From the NCBI RefSeq assembly GCF_001700315.1, contig NZ_MASJ01000014.1, forward strand, positions 1 through 64,000: DNA of 64,000 nucleotides, given 5' to 3'. Below the pieces are notes generated by a model, which was given only the letters and a program-made list of their open reading frames with translations, was not told the DNA's origin and did not search any database. Each line of letters begins with the position of its first letter. Position 1 is the stretch's first letter. Shown here in pieces: positions 43,960-52,248 of this stretch. This DNA comes from Caryophanon tenue (GTDB lineage: Bacteria; Bacillota; Bacilli; Bacillales_A; Planococcaceae). The position numbers and the translations under genes are program-made.

Positions 43960-46900
43960 TTATTGTTCAATCACTTGTAATGTTAAAATTAATAATTTCG
44001 CCATTTGCTGACGTGTTAATTGTTCATGTGGATTTGCAAACCCAGCTTCATTCCCTGTTAAAATACCTAATTGTTGTAATGTTGCGAATGCCGTTTGTGC
44101 ATACGCTGAAATTGTGTGTGCATCCTTAAACTGGGGTGCTGTTGTCACTGCTTCTGTATAGCCGCCGTATTGTAAAACACGGTATAACATCACAGCTGTT
44201 TGTTGTCGCGTAATTGTATTGCCAGGTTCAAATGTTGTCGCAGATGTTCCCTGTACGATACCCGCTTCTACTAATGCTTGCACCGCATCCGCATACCATT
44301 TCCCTTGTACGTCCGCAAACTGAATAGCTTTTTCCGATTTAAGTGCTAATGCACGTGCTACCATTACTGCGAACTGAGAACGTGTTAAGCTAGCTGTCGG
44401 TGCGAATGTTGTTGCGGTTGTACCTGTTGTAATATTACGTGCATAAAGCTCTGCAATATACGGCGCACTTGCAAGGCCGTTAATATCTGTAAACGGAACT
44501 TCTACTTCTGTCGGTTGTTCTGGTTCTGTTGGTTCTTCCGGCGTTACTGGTGTTTCTGGTTCTGTCGGCTCTTCCGGTGTTGTTGGCACTTCTGGCTCTG
44601 ACGGTTCAACTGGTGTTGGCACTGTCGGAACAGTCGGAGTCGTTGTTTCATATACGTATACCCATGCCATCGTATCGCCTGCCGACAATACTTCACGGTC
44701 TGCACTATTTTCTGGGTACACACCATTTACATGATATGTCCAGCCACTTGTTTTCCCGTACTGCATTTCCATTAAGCCTGCAATACCTTCTACATACTGA
44801 CCGAATGTTGTTTCACGCACTTGAAGTGAAACATTATTTGCCGCCGCTACTTGTTGCAGCACTTGTAACGCTGTTGCGTCTTTTTTCACGGTGATTGTTT
44901 GGCCTGTGACAATCGGTGATAATCCTGTAATGGATACTTTTACAGACATTGTTTGCTCTGCTGGCGTTACCGGCGTTTCTGGTTCTGTCGGTACTTCCGG
45001 TGTTACTGGTGTTTCTGGTTCTGTCGGTACTTCCGGCGTTACCGGTGTTTCTGGTTCTGTCGGTACTTCCGGCGTTACCGGTGTTTCTGGTTCAACCGGC
45101 GCTGTCACACGGTCATATGCTTGTTTTGAAAAACTTGAATATTGTTGAAGAGCATCATGTATCGCAATAATAGCTTGTTCTGTTGCCATTAAGTTTGATG
45201 CGGCATCTGTCGTTTTCCACTTAAAACTACCATCTTCTAATTGGTAATCTTCTACTAAATGTAAAACTAATTGATTACCTTCCCAATCTGTCCACTTTGT
45301 ACTAAATACATCCTCACCAACAGACGCTAACCCTGAAATAATTGCTGCTCCGCTATTGGCGTTATCGTATCCATTGTTTGTGAAATGTGCATGTACACCT
45401 GCTACAGCTTTATCAATTGCTTCTTTCACCGTTGGATTCTCTTTGTGTGGTGCAAGTGCCATTAATGCCCAACCTGTTGAATCAAGTGAGCCCCATGCTT
45501 CCCAAATGCCTGACTCTTTATTTTGTAAGGCAATCATCGCTTCTAAATGTTTCGCTTGATCATACGGCGCTTCAATTAAATCCAGTGCAAGGAGTGCAAA
45601 TGCTTCATTATTAATCGCACCAAAGCTGCCATTTTCTTGTTGTTGCGCTAGTAAATCTGCAACGATATTACGTGCTTTCACATTTGTTGGATCTAACCCT
45701 AAATAAGTTGCACCTAAAATTGTCCCGGCGTTCGCATTTACTGCTGCTTGCGCTTTATCCAGTGGTATTAACCAGCTACTACCTTCTGTATATGGAGATG
45801 TTGCTTCGTCATACACATATGTTGCTGGGTCAATACCTGCTGCAACAAGTGTTGCATACATCCAAAAACCACTATATGAGCCTGACGCTCGTTTTGATAC
45901 GATTTCAGCATTATTCAATAAATACGTTTTTGCAGATGCTGCTGCTGCGATTGTTTGTTCACGTACTTCTTCTGCTGTATATGTCGGAAGTACGTCTGCT
46001 GTAATCGTTTCTGCTGTTTGTACAGTGAATGAAGTAGCCTGTTTCCCTAATAAGGCCGCTCCTTTTACGTTAATCGTTAGAGGTGCTTCTTCTGTCACAT
46101 TCAAGTCACGTAATTTAATTGTTACATCTGCTGCTGTACGTTCCTCATTTAGCGTGACCGCTTTCACAACACCTTGCGATACAGACCAATTCGATAATGT
46201 TGCCGCTGCTGCTTTAAATTCATCACCTTTTAATGTGATATGTATTGTTGCAGTTTGCGTCTCGACAACATCTGTTGTTTCTAATACTGGGTATGTGCCG
46301 TAATACACTTCTAATGTATCGTTTGGTTCTAGCGTATAAGAGCCTAACCCTACATCTGGCGCTTCGCCATTGACTTTATAGCTCCAGCCGTCCCAGCCAT
46401 TGTATGTGCCCGCAACTTCTCCGTTAATCGCTTCAATATATGGTCCAAAGCTTGACTCTGTTACAGTAAACGGAATATTTTGTGCTGTTAGTAGCGCTTT
46501 TAACACCGTTAACGCATTTTGGTCCTCGGTCATATCAACCGTTGTTGCACGCACAATTGTTGATGTTGCACCTTTTACTGTAACTGTTGCTTCTTTTTTC
46601 TCTTCAACTGTTAACGTTTTATATGTACGTAAAATACGTGGGTAGTTTTCTAAAACTTTGTCACCCTCGTCAGACTTTAACGTACCTGGTAAATCTTTTG
46701 TGAACAATAATTCGTGGTCACCTGTTGTTAACTCACTTGCTGGAATTGTCGCAATTCCTTGCTCATTCGTCGTGTATGTGTTGTCACCTACTGTAATGTT
46801 CACACCGTTTAACGGAATCGTCTGTTCACTAAACCCTTCCGCTTGTGTATAAAAATATGTCAGTGTGTTATACATGCCTTTTACGTTAATCGTTACATCT

Positions 46901-47577
46901 GTACCTTCTACAACACGCTGTGGCATATCAATAATTGGATTAAATGTAATTTGTTCGACATCATCTGCACCTGAATACATCACTAGATTATATTCTGGGT
47001 ACTCTAAGTTTTGCATAACATTGAATGCGTTAATATAGTGCCACTCAATGACGTCACCAGCTTGAATTGGTGTAGCACTTGCGTATACATCTGGGAATGT
47101 ACCATTTACGGCATACACCCACCCGCTACCAACACCTAATGCTTTTTCAGCTTCACCGTTAATCGGATTAAAATAATCCGTTGTTGCAGAATGTGTAAAC
47201 GGAATATTGTGTTTTTCTAATGCCGCCTTTGTTGCTTGTGCTGCATTTTGAATCTCTTCCGTTAATGGTAGAGCACGCTCGTATACAATTTGTCCTTTAT
47301 ATCCTTCTACACGTACACTTACCGTATTTTGTTGCTCGTCAAATACCGCATAGTTTGTTTCATTTTGCTCACTAAATGACGGCTGTTGTTGCTGTTCTTC
47401 TGCTGGAAGTGCAGTATCATCAGCGGCTGTTTGCGCTACTGTGACTACTTCCGTTTCTGTTACTGCTTGCTCAGCTAGCTGCTCGATATCACTTGCTTGT
47501 ACCAATGTTGGCGATACTGTTGAAAATACAAGCACAACTGCAACAAGCCACTGTAACAATAAAAAACGCTTGTTCAT
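43960..47577 (-). CDS. large SLH-anchored protein with three DUF4430 domains and an alpha/alpha-toroid
   Basis: 1205 residues from ATG 47577 (GAGGAGG upstream). Signal peptide to about residue 28. DUF4430-like domains at about 85-185 ([18 protein letters not shown]), 330-435 ([20 protein letters not shown]) and 877-980 ([15 protein letters not shown]). The toroid lies at about 555-820, with [54 protein letters not shown] and [15 protein letters not shown] 12-residue Pro/Glu/Thr repeat ([12 protein letters not shown], four units) precedes the third DUF4430, and a similar linker precedes three SLH repeats (about 1026-1205). It is the first gene after the cobalamin riboswitch. Combining alpha toroid and beta domain is the architecture of vertebrate B12 carriers, so B12 capture is the inferred role. 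Confidence 0.88.
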   Translation of the reverse strand: MNKRFLLLQWLVAVVLVFSTVSPTLVQASDIEQLAEQAVTETEVVTVAQTAADDTALPAEEQQQQPSFSEQNETNYAVFDEQQNTVSVRVEGYKGQIVYERALPLTEEIQNAAQATKAALEKHNIPFTHSATTDYFNPINGEAEKALGVGSGWVYAVNGTFPDVYASATPIQAGDVIEWHYINAFNVMQNLEYPEYNLVMYSGADDVEQITFNPIIDMPQRVVEGTDVTINVKGMYNTLTYFYTQAEGFSEQTIPLNGVNITVGDNTYTTNEQGIATIPASELTTGDHELLFTKDLPGTLKSDEGDKVLENYPRILRTYKTLTVEEKKEATVTVKGATSTIVRATTVDMTEDQNALTVLKALLTAQNIPFTVTESSFGPYIEAINGEVAGTYNGWDGWSYKVNGEAPDVGLGSYTLEPNDTLEVYYGTYPVLETTDVVETQTATIHITLKGDEFKAAAATLSNWSVSQGVVKAVTLNEERTAADVTIKLRDLNVTEEAPLTINVKGAALLGKQATSFTVQTAETITADVLPTYTAEEVREQTIAAAASAKTYLLNNAEIVSKRASGSYSGFWMYATLVAAGIDPATYVYDEATSPYTEGSSWLIPLDKAQAAVNANAGTILGATYLGLDPTNVKARNIVADLLAQQQENGSFGAINNEAFALLALDLIEAPYDQAKHLEAMIALQNKESGIWEAWGSLDSTGWALMALAPHKENPTVKEAIDKAVAGVHAHFTNNGYDNANSGAAIISGLASVGEDVFSTKWTDWEGNQLVLHLVEDYQLEDGSFKWKTTDAASNLMATEQAIIAIHDALQQYSSFSKQAYDRVTAPVEPETPVTPEVPTEPETPVTPEVPTEPETPVTPEVPTEPETPVTPAEQTMSVKVSITGLSPIVTGQTITVKKDATALQVLQQVAAANNVSLQVRETTFGQYVEGIAGLMEMQYGKTSGWTYHVNGVYPENSADREVLSAGDTMAWVYVYETTTPTVPTVPTPVEPSEPEVPTTPEEPTEPETPVTPEEPTEPEQPTEVEVPFTDINGLASAPYIAELYARNITTGTTATTFAPTASLTRSQFAVMVARALALKSEKAIQFADVQGKWYADAVQALVEAGIVQGTSATTFEPGNTITRQQTAVMLYRVLQYGGYTEAVTTAPQFKDAHTISAYAQTAFATLQQLGILTGNEAGFANPHEQLTRQQMAKLLILTLQVIEQ
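44955..45104 (-). repeat. 36-bp coding tandem repeat ([12 protein letters not shown] linker)
   Basis: Four nearly identical 36-base units in the large surface protein. A shorter related stretch recurs at 44520-44580. It encodes a Pro-rich spacer and is not a CRISPR or intergenic repeat. Confidence 0.88.
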
Positions 47578-47623
47578 GAAAATCCTCCTCTTACTTAGTT
47601 CATGTGAATGATTAGCAGGACAA

Positions 47624-47656
47624 CAAAAAACCGCTCCTTCTATAAAGAAAGAGCGG
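47624..47656 (-). terminator. expression-platform terminator of the first cobalamin riboswitch
   Basis: CCGCTCcTTCT and AGAAaGAGCGG form a stem ending in a run of seven U on the minus strand, 47 bases before the start of the large surface protein. It is the off-switch for the operon. Confidence 0.85.
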
Positions 47657-47748
47657 GTAAAAGAACATAATGATAAAAAAGAATATACTTAATCTTATGT
47701 CACCTTTGCCATTCTTTCTCCTAGCTTCCGAAGAGAGTTGAACGATAA

Positions 47749-47902
47749 GATTAAGATAGGTCTCCTGACTTGTACTTCACTTTACTTTGAGCCCTTCCCG
47801 GTTATCCCAGTGGCATTGCTCATTTCATCTGTACTCACAGTTGCGGAAACAGTTTTGGATTTTCACCAAATTCCCTTTTATACATTCACATGCACCTTAA
47901 TC
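47749..47902 (-). ncRNA. cobalamin riboswitch (AdoCbl class) upstream of the surface B12 locus
   Basis: The minus strand shows the conserved B12-box elements: AAAAGGGAATTTGGTGAAAA, CTGTTTCCGCAACTG, GCCACTGGGATAACCGGGAA and AGTCAGGAGACCTATC. P1 is GATTAAG with CTTAATC (47902-47896 with 47755-47749). Its 3' strand can instead pair with CTTAATCTTAT at 47688-47698, giving an alternative helix before the terminator. High cobalamin should favour termination and switch off the six-gene operon. Confidence 0.95.
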
Positions 47903-48071
47903 CTGCAATCGATATTCACTTGTTCTCGATTGTAGCACAGTTTTTTTATAATGCAATAATTTTCTGGTATCTTTAAATTTTCAATTTAGTCTCTCTCTAA
48001 CAATTACTAGCAAATTTTTACACCTACCATTATACTATTAATAAATAATATATTTTAAAGGAGCTGTACTT

Positions 48072-48899
48072 ATGGTTGCTTTGCTATCGTTGTTAACAGT
48101 CGTTTTCTTTATTTTATTTGTCGTTGGTCTGGTGTCACCGTCCTCCGTTTTTTTTCGAGCATCGGCGCGTGGTGAACATACAACCAAAAAAGAGGTATTC
48201 CGCTTTTTTGGTATCCCATTTCTACTGTCTGCTATTCTACTAGTGTGGCTGATGCCCACTTCTGAAACAACAACAGATGCCGTTGTAGAGCCCGTTTTAT
48301 CTACTGAAACGGAAGTGCAAGAAGAAGTAGCAGCCGTTCCTGAAGAAGCGCAAGCTCAAATTGAAGCTGAGGAGCAAGCGAAAAAGGACGAACAAGCTCG
48401 TATTGAAGCTGAGGAGCAAGCGAAAAAAGATGAACAGGCTCGTATTGAAGCTGAGAAGCAAGCAGCTGGTACAATGGAACAACAACAAGCTGTTCGAACA
48501 GCTGAAAGCTATTTAAATTATTCCGCTTTTTCACGTAGTGGATTAATCGAACAATTGATGTATGAAGGCTTTAGCGAAACAGATAGCGCATTCGCCGTGG
48601 ATGCGCACAATGTTGATTGGCAGCAGCAAGCAAATAAAATGGCACAAAGCTATATTGACTATAGTGCATTTTCGCCGAGTGGATTAATTGACCAGCTAGT
48701 ATATGAAGGCTTCAACGAACAACAGGCAACGAACGCAGTCAATCAGCTATCGGTAGACTGGGTACAACAGGCTGTATTAATGGCGGAAAGTTACTTAGAA
48801 TACTCGTCATTTTCGCGCAGTGGATTAATCGACCAGCTCATCTATGAATGCTTTAGTGAGGCAGATGCAAGCTATGCTGCTACACAGGCAGGTCTTTAA
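48072..48899 (+). CDS. membrane protein with three Ltp-type repeats
   Basis: 275 residues from ATG 48072 (AAAGGAG upstream). Two N-terminal membrane helices (about 3-22 and 47-63) are followed by a charged linker built of a 14-residue repeat (IEAEEQAKKDEQAR). The C-terminal half has three repeats of about 47 residues: AESYLNYSAFSRSGLIEQLMYEGFSE, AQSYIDYSAFSPSGLIDQLVYEGFNE and AESYLEYSSFSRSGLIDQLIYECFSE. This is the host-cell-surface-exposed lipoprotein (Ltp, PF07553) repeat, known from prophage superinfection-exclusion proteins that block DNA injection. Here it is held by membrane helices rather than a lipobox. Role in phage defence is inferred. Confidence 0.85.
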   Translation: MVALLSLLTVVFFILFVVGLVSPSSVFFRASARGEHTTKKEVFRFFGIPFLLSAILLVWLMPTSETTTDAVVEPVLSTETEVQEEVAAVPEEAQAQIEAEEQAKKDEQARIEAEEQAKKDEQARIEAEKQAAGTMEQQQAVRTAESYLNYSAFSRSGLIEQLMYEGFSETDSAFAVDAHNVDWQQQANKMAQSYIDYSAFSPSGLIDQLVYEGFNEQQATNAVNQLSVDWVQQAVLMAESYLEYSSFSRSGLIDQLIYECFSEADASYAATQAGL

Positions 48900-48904
48900 A
48901 CGAT

Positions 48905-48945
48905 AAAAAAGTATGCGTAGCACATCGCTACGCATACCTTTTTTG
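48905..48945. terminator. intrinsic terminator
   Basis: GTATGCGTAGC / GCTACGCATAC with A-run before and T-run after, so it works in either direction between the convergent Ltp gene and the metE operon. Confidence 0.93.
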
Positions 48946-48949
48946 TTGC

Positions 48950-49125
48950 TCGTTCCGCTCGTAATCATTCATAAGGGGTTTCACGTCCATCATTGTCGGC
49001 AAATACGAGATGAAGTGGGTATAGAATACGGTTCGATACAACTTATTGGGGCGAATGCTAGTAAAGTATGTATACATGAACGTCGGGGAACGTCATGCTT
49101 GCCTCACTCAACAAACGCCCGGCGA
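48950..49125. other. spacer without assigned gene
   Basis: A plus-strand frame reads RDEVGIEYGSIQLIGANASK with no start, RBS or recognisable family. It may be a gene scrap, but nothing can be supported. Confidence 0.3.
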
Positions 49126-49128
49126 TTA

Positions 49129-49296
49129 CTAACCAACAATTTCGTCCTTCATACAATCAATTGCATGGGCAATACTATTATGTTCATATGGATACAGCGC
49201 TTCTAATTGCTGCTGAATACGTTCTAATGACAACGGCTGCGCTAACATATAATTTGTCATCACACTGGCACGAATATAGTCGATAAACTTTTGCAT
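49129..49296 (-). CDS. small protein downstream of metE (55 aa)
   Basis: ATG 49296 is six bases after TGGAGGAC, which overlaps the metE end. The product MQKFIDYIRASVMTNYMLAQ... with LSLERIQQQLEALYP is acidic, soluble and helical. It would be co-transcribed with metE under the same riboswitch. Not recognised. Confidence 0.6.
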   Translation of the reverse strand: MQKFIDYIRASVMTNYMLAQPLSLERIQQQLEALYPYEHNSIAHAIDCMKDEIVG

Positions 49297-49310
49297 ATTT
49301 TTGTCCTCCA

Positions 49311-51584
49311 TTATTGCACAGTCACTCGCTGACGTAGTTGTTGTGCCACTTCCACCATATGAGAAAGCGCTGCGATGGTTTCTTGTTCCCCACGTGTTTT
49401 CAAGCCACAGTCTGGATTCACCCAGAAGTTTTGACGTGGAATAACATGTAAGCTATCGGTCGCTATTGTTAGCATTTCTTCGACACTCGGTACACGCGGG
49501 CTATGAATATCATATACACCTAAACCGATGCCATATGGATACGCATCCGTTGCTAATACATCAATTAATTCTCCGTGCGAGCGGGACGTTTCTAATGAAA
49601 TGACATCTGCATCAAGTGCGGTAATTGGTGCTAAAAAGTCATTAAATTCGCAATAACACATATGTGTATGAATTTGCGTCGTCGCAGCAACACCACTTGT
49701 TGCAAGTTTAAAGGCGTCAACAGACCAGCGTAAATAATCTGCATGTTGCTCTTTTCGTAGCGGTAAGCCTTCTCGTAAAGCTGGCTCATCTACTTGAATG
49801 ATTTGCACATTTGCGTCTTCTAATGATGCAATTTCTTTTCGCAGTGCAAGCGCAATCTGCTGTGCCACCACTTCGCGTGGAATATCATCACGGACGAATG
49901 ACCAATTTAAAATTGTCACAGGTCCTGTTAACATCCCTTTTACATGCTTTTGTGTATATTGTTGCGCGTATTTAATTTCGTTTACCGTCATTGGTGAAAC
50001 CCATGCAACGTCACCATAAATAATCGGTGGCTTCACACAGCGAGAACCATATGAGACAACCCAGCCATTTTGTGTAAAGGCAAAGCCATCCAATTTCTCA
50101 CCGAAAAACTCCACCATATCTGTTCGTTCAAATTCACCATGAACGAGCACATCTAAGCCAATTTCTTCTTGAATCGTAATCCAACGTTTCATTTCCTCTT
50201 CAATAAATGCCTCGTATTCAGAATTCGAAATTGCTTGCTTGCGCCACTTTGCACGATTTTGCTTGACCGCTGTGGATTGTGGGAAGCTACCAATCGTCGT
50301 CGTTGGGAAATCTGGCAGTTGTAACGCTTCAATTTGAAGGGCTTGTCGCTTTTCAAATGGTATATCTCGCGTATAATGTGCTGGTTGCAATGTACGCAAA
50401 GCCTCTGCCACATGTTCATTATGCCTACTTTTGTGCCCAAGGAGTACTTGTTGCTGTTGCAAACTTTCAGCTAAGATATTTGTCGTCTGTTCCGTGCCAT
50501 CAAGCGTTTGGCGAATCGCGACAAGCTCTCGAATTTTTTCATCAGCAAAGGCTAAACTCGGTTGTAAAAATTGTGGTAGCTTCGTTTCATGCATCGCACT
50601 TACCGGCACATGCTGTAAGCTACATGAAGTTTGTAGCCATACATGTGTTGGTTGGACTAACTGTTCAATCGCACGAACATCAGTTACACATTGCGCTAAA
50701 TTTGCTGCCCAAATATCGCGCCCATTAACGATCCCTACACCTAACACTTTTTCTTCTGGGAAGCCATGTTTGCGTAAATTTTCGATATTTTCCTTTTTAC
50801 CGTGTACAAAATCAAGCCCTAACCCATCGATTGGTAACTGACTAATAACATCATAAGCACTACATGCTTCGAAATATGTTGTGACAAAAATTTTCGTATC
50901 GACTTGCTCACAAATTTGTGTATACAGTGCTTGAATTAATTGTTGTTGTTCGTCATTTAATGTTGTTGTAAACGCCGGCTCTTCTAATTGAATCCACGTT
51001 ACACCTGTTTGTGCCACTTGCTGTAAAAGCTCCGTATATACATGAATTAAATCAAGTAAAAATGCCGCTTCTTGCTCCTTTTGAATCCCTTTTGTTAATG
51101 TGAAAAATGTATACGGTCCAATAAATGTTGGCTTTGGTGTTACACCTAACTGCAGCGCCTCATCGATATATTCAATATAACGATGAGATTGTAAGCGTAA
51201 TCGCTGCCCTTCATATTCAGGCACGATGTAATGGTAGTTTGTGTTAAACCATTTTGTCATTTCACTTGCAACAACGTCTTTCGTACCACGCGCCATCGCA
51301 TAATACGTTGAAATACCTTTCTCAACTTCTGCATATCGCTTCGGAATTAAGTTAAACGCTGTCGCTAAATCCAGCATGCGGTCATAATACGTAAAGTCGC
51401 CCGTTGTTATGGTCTCGACACCTAACGCATATTGACGCTTTACATTTTCAAGTCGCTGTTCTTTCAGCTGTGCATGTAGCGTCTGTTCATCAATCATACC
51501 TTTCCAAAAGCTTTCTACTGTTTTCTTCCATTGTCGTTGCTCCCCAATATATGGGTAGCCGATAACCGTTGTTTCATAAATCAT
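49311..51584 (-). CDS. metE: cobalamin-independent methionine synthase
   Basis: 757 residues from ATG 51584, eight bases after AAGGAGG. Two MetE barrels. Zinc and homocysteine-binding residues are present in the C-terminal half: THMCYCEF (His, Cys near residue 636-640) and NPDCGLKTRG (Cys near 728), with HGEFERTDMVEFFGEKLDGF and VDEPALREGLPLR in between. It methylates homocysteine from 5-methyltetrahydropteroyl-glutamate. A cobalamin riboswitch controls it, as expected for the B12-independent enzyme. Confidence 0.97.
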   Translation of the reverse strand: MIYETTVIGYPYIGEQRQWKKTVESFWKGMIDEQTLHAQLKEQRLENVKRQYALGVETITTGDFTYYDRMLDLATAFNLIPKRYAEVEKGISTYYAMARGTKDVVASEMTKWFNTNYHYIVPEYEGQRLRLQSHRYIEYIDEALQLGVTPKPTFIGPYTFFTLTKGIQKEQEAAFLLDLIHVYTELLQQVAQTGVTWIQLEEPAFTTTLNDEQQQLIQALYTQICEQVDTKIFVTTYFEACSAYDVISQLPIDGLGLDFVHGKKENIENLRKHGFPEEKVLGVGIVNGRDIWAANLAQCVTDVRAIEQLVQPTHVWLQTSCSLQHVPVSAMHETKLPQFLQPSLAFADEKIRELVAIRQTLDGTEQTTNILAESLQQQQVLLGHKSRHNEHVAEALRTLQPAHYTRDIPFEKRQALQIEALQLPDFPTTTIGSFPQSTAVKQNRAKWRKQAISNSEYEAFIEEEMKRWITIQEEIGLDVLVHGEFERTDMVEFFGEKLDGFAFTQNGWVVSYGSRCVKPPIIYGDVAWVSPMTVNEIKYAQQYTQKHVKGMLTGPVTILNWSFVRDDIPREVVAQQIALALRKEIASLEDANVQIIQVDEPALREGLPLRKEQHADYLRWSVDAFKLATSGVAATTQIHTHMCYCEFNDFLAPITALDADVISLETSRSHGELIDVLATDAYPYGIGLGVYDIHSPRVPSVEEMLTIATDSLHVIPRQNFWVNPDCGLKTRGEQETIAALSHMVEVAQQLRQRVTVQ

Positions 51585-51644
51585 ATACGTCGCCTCCTTC
51601 AAGTATTACATAACTCCAAATTATGGCGAGCGAAAGAAGAGCAC

Positions 51645-51674
51645 AAAAAAGCCTGCTCCAATACTGGAACAGGC
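51645..51674 (-). terminator. expression-platform terminator of the metE riboswitch
   Basis: GCCTGCTCCA / TGGAACAGGC stem (one G-T pair) with six U on the minus strand, 60 bases before metE. Confidence 0.9.
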
Positions 51675-51769
51675 GACTTGTTAACTCAAAAAGAATATAA
51701 AACTACTGCTATATTCAATCTTCGCACAAAACACCACCTATTTCCACGTAGGTATGGGTGTGTACTCGA

Positions 51770-51950
51770 ATTGGCAGGTCTCCTGACTTATCATCAACGC
51801 GTACTTCTGACCTTCCCGTTTCCAGTGGTCATATATAGAAGTCGCTCCGAATTACAGTTGCGGGACAGTGTTGGAATTGCACCAAGCTTCCCTTTTAAGC
51901 TCGCGATTAAGCAAGCACCGTTTCGTAACACGTTATGTAATTGCTTATTA
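51770..51950 (-). ncRNA. cobalamin riboswitch upstream of metE
   Basis: The minus strand contains the class hallmarks: AAAAGGGAAGCTTGGTGCAA, CACTGTCCCGCAACTGTAAT, CCACTGGAAACGGGAAGG and AAGTCAGGAGACCTGCC. Just downstream, ACACCACCTA/TAGGTATGGGTGTG can form a second helix, likely part of the switch, before the terminator at 51645. B12 binding should terminate metE transcription. Confidence 0.96.
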
Positions 51951-52116
51951 TCGTACGCAAATAAATCGCTATTGTCAAACTATTTTTTAAACTTGATACT
52001 ATTACGGCAAAAATCCATTTCTTAGTAGCTGCTGTTTTTTCGAACAACAATTAAGGTCGGATAATATGAGTGATGGAACATCTGCCAAAAACGCCACGTC
52101 GTGTGGCAAGTCAGAA

Positions 52117-52158
52117 AAATATCCTTCAGCAACGACAACTGCTGAAGGATATTTCTTT
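52117..52158. repeat. ATCCTTCAGC hairpin in a divergent region
   Basis: AAATATCCTTCAGCA / TGCTGAAGGATATTT with loop ACGACAAC and T-rich tail, identical in stem and loop to the copy at 61489. Unlike the others it lies between divergent genes (metE leader and the helicase gene), where no obvious transcript needs ending. Confidence 0.88.
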
Positions 52159-52248
52159 TTGGCCCACCCTCACCTTTATATAACGAAATGATTGTGAAAC
52201 ATGGACATTGACGTATAATAAAAACGAGAAAGAAAGAGGTGTATTTCA

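Noticed and set aside
44955-45104. Regular 36-base direct repeats resembling a CRISPR array
   Set aside because: There are no variable spacers; the units are in frame and encode [12 protein letters not shown] inside the large surface protein.
44529-47000. Several plus-strand ORFs of 60-120 codons across the large surface protein gene
   Set aside because: They are hydrophobic or Val/Leu-rich antisense frames of a repeat-rich gene, without ribosome binding sites.
48340-48465. 42-base tandem repeat as a possible regulatory or mobile repeat
   Set aside because: It is in frame and encodes the IEAEEQAKKDEQAR stalk of the Ltp-repeat protein.
48950-49206. Plus-strand frame reading RDEVGIEYGSIQLIGANASK as a gene
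   Set aside because: No start with RBS, no family match, and overlap with the small gene downstream of metE.
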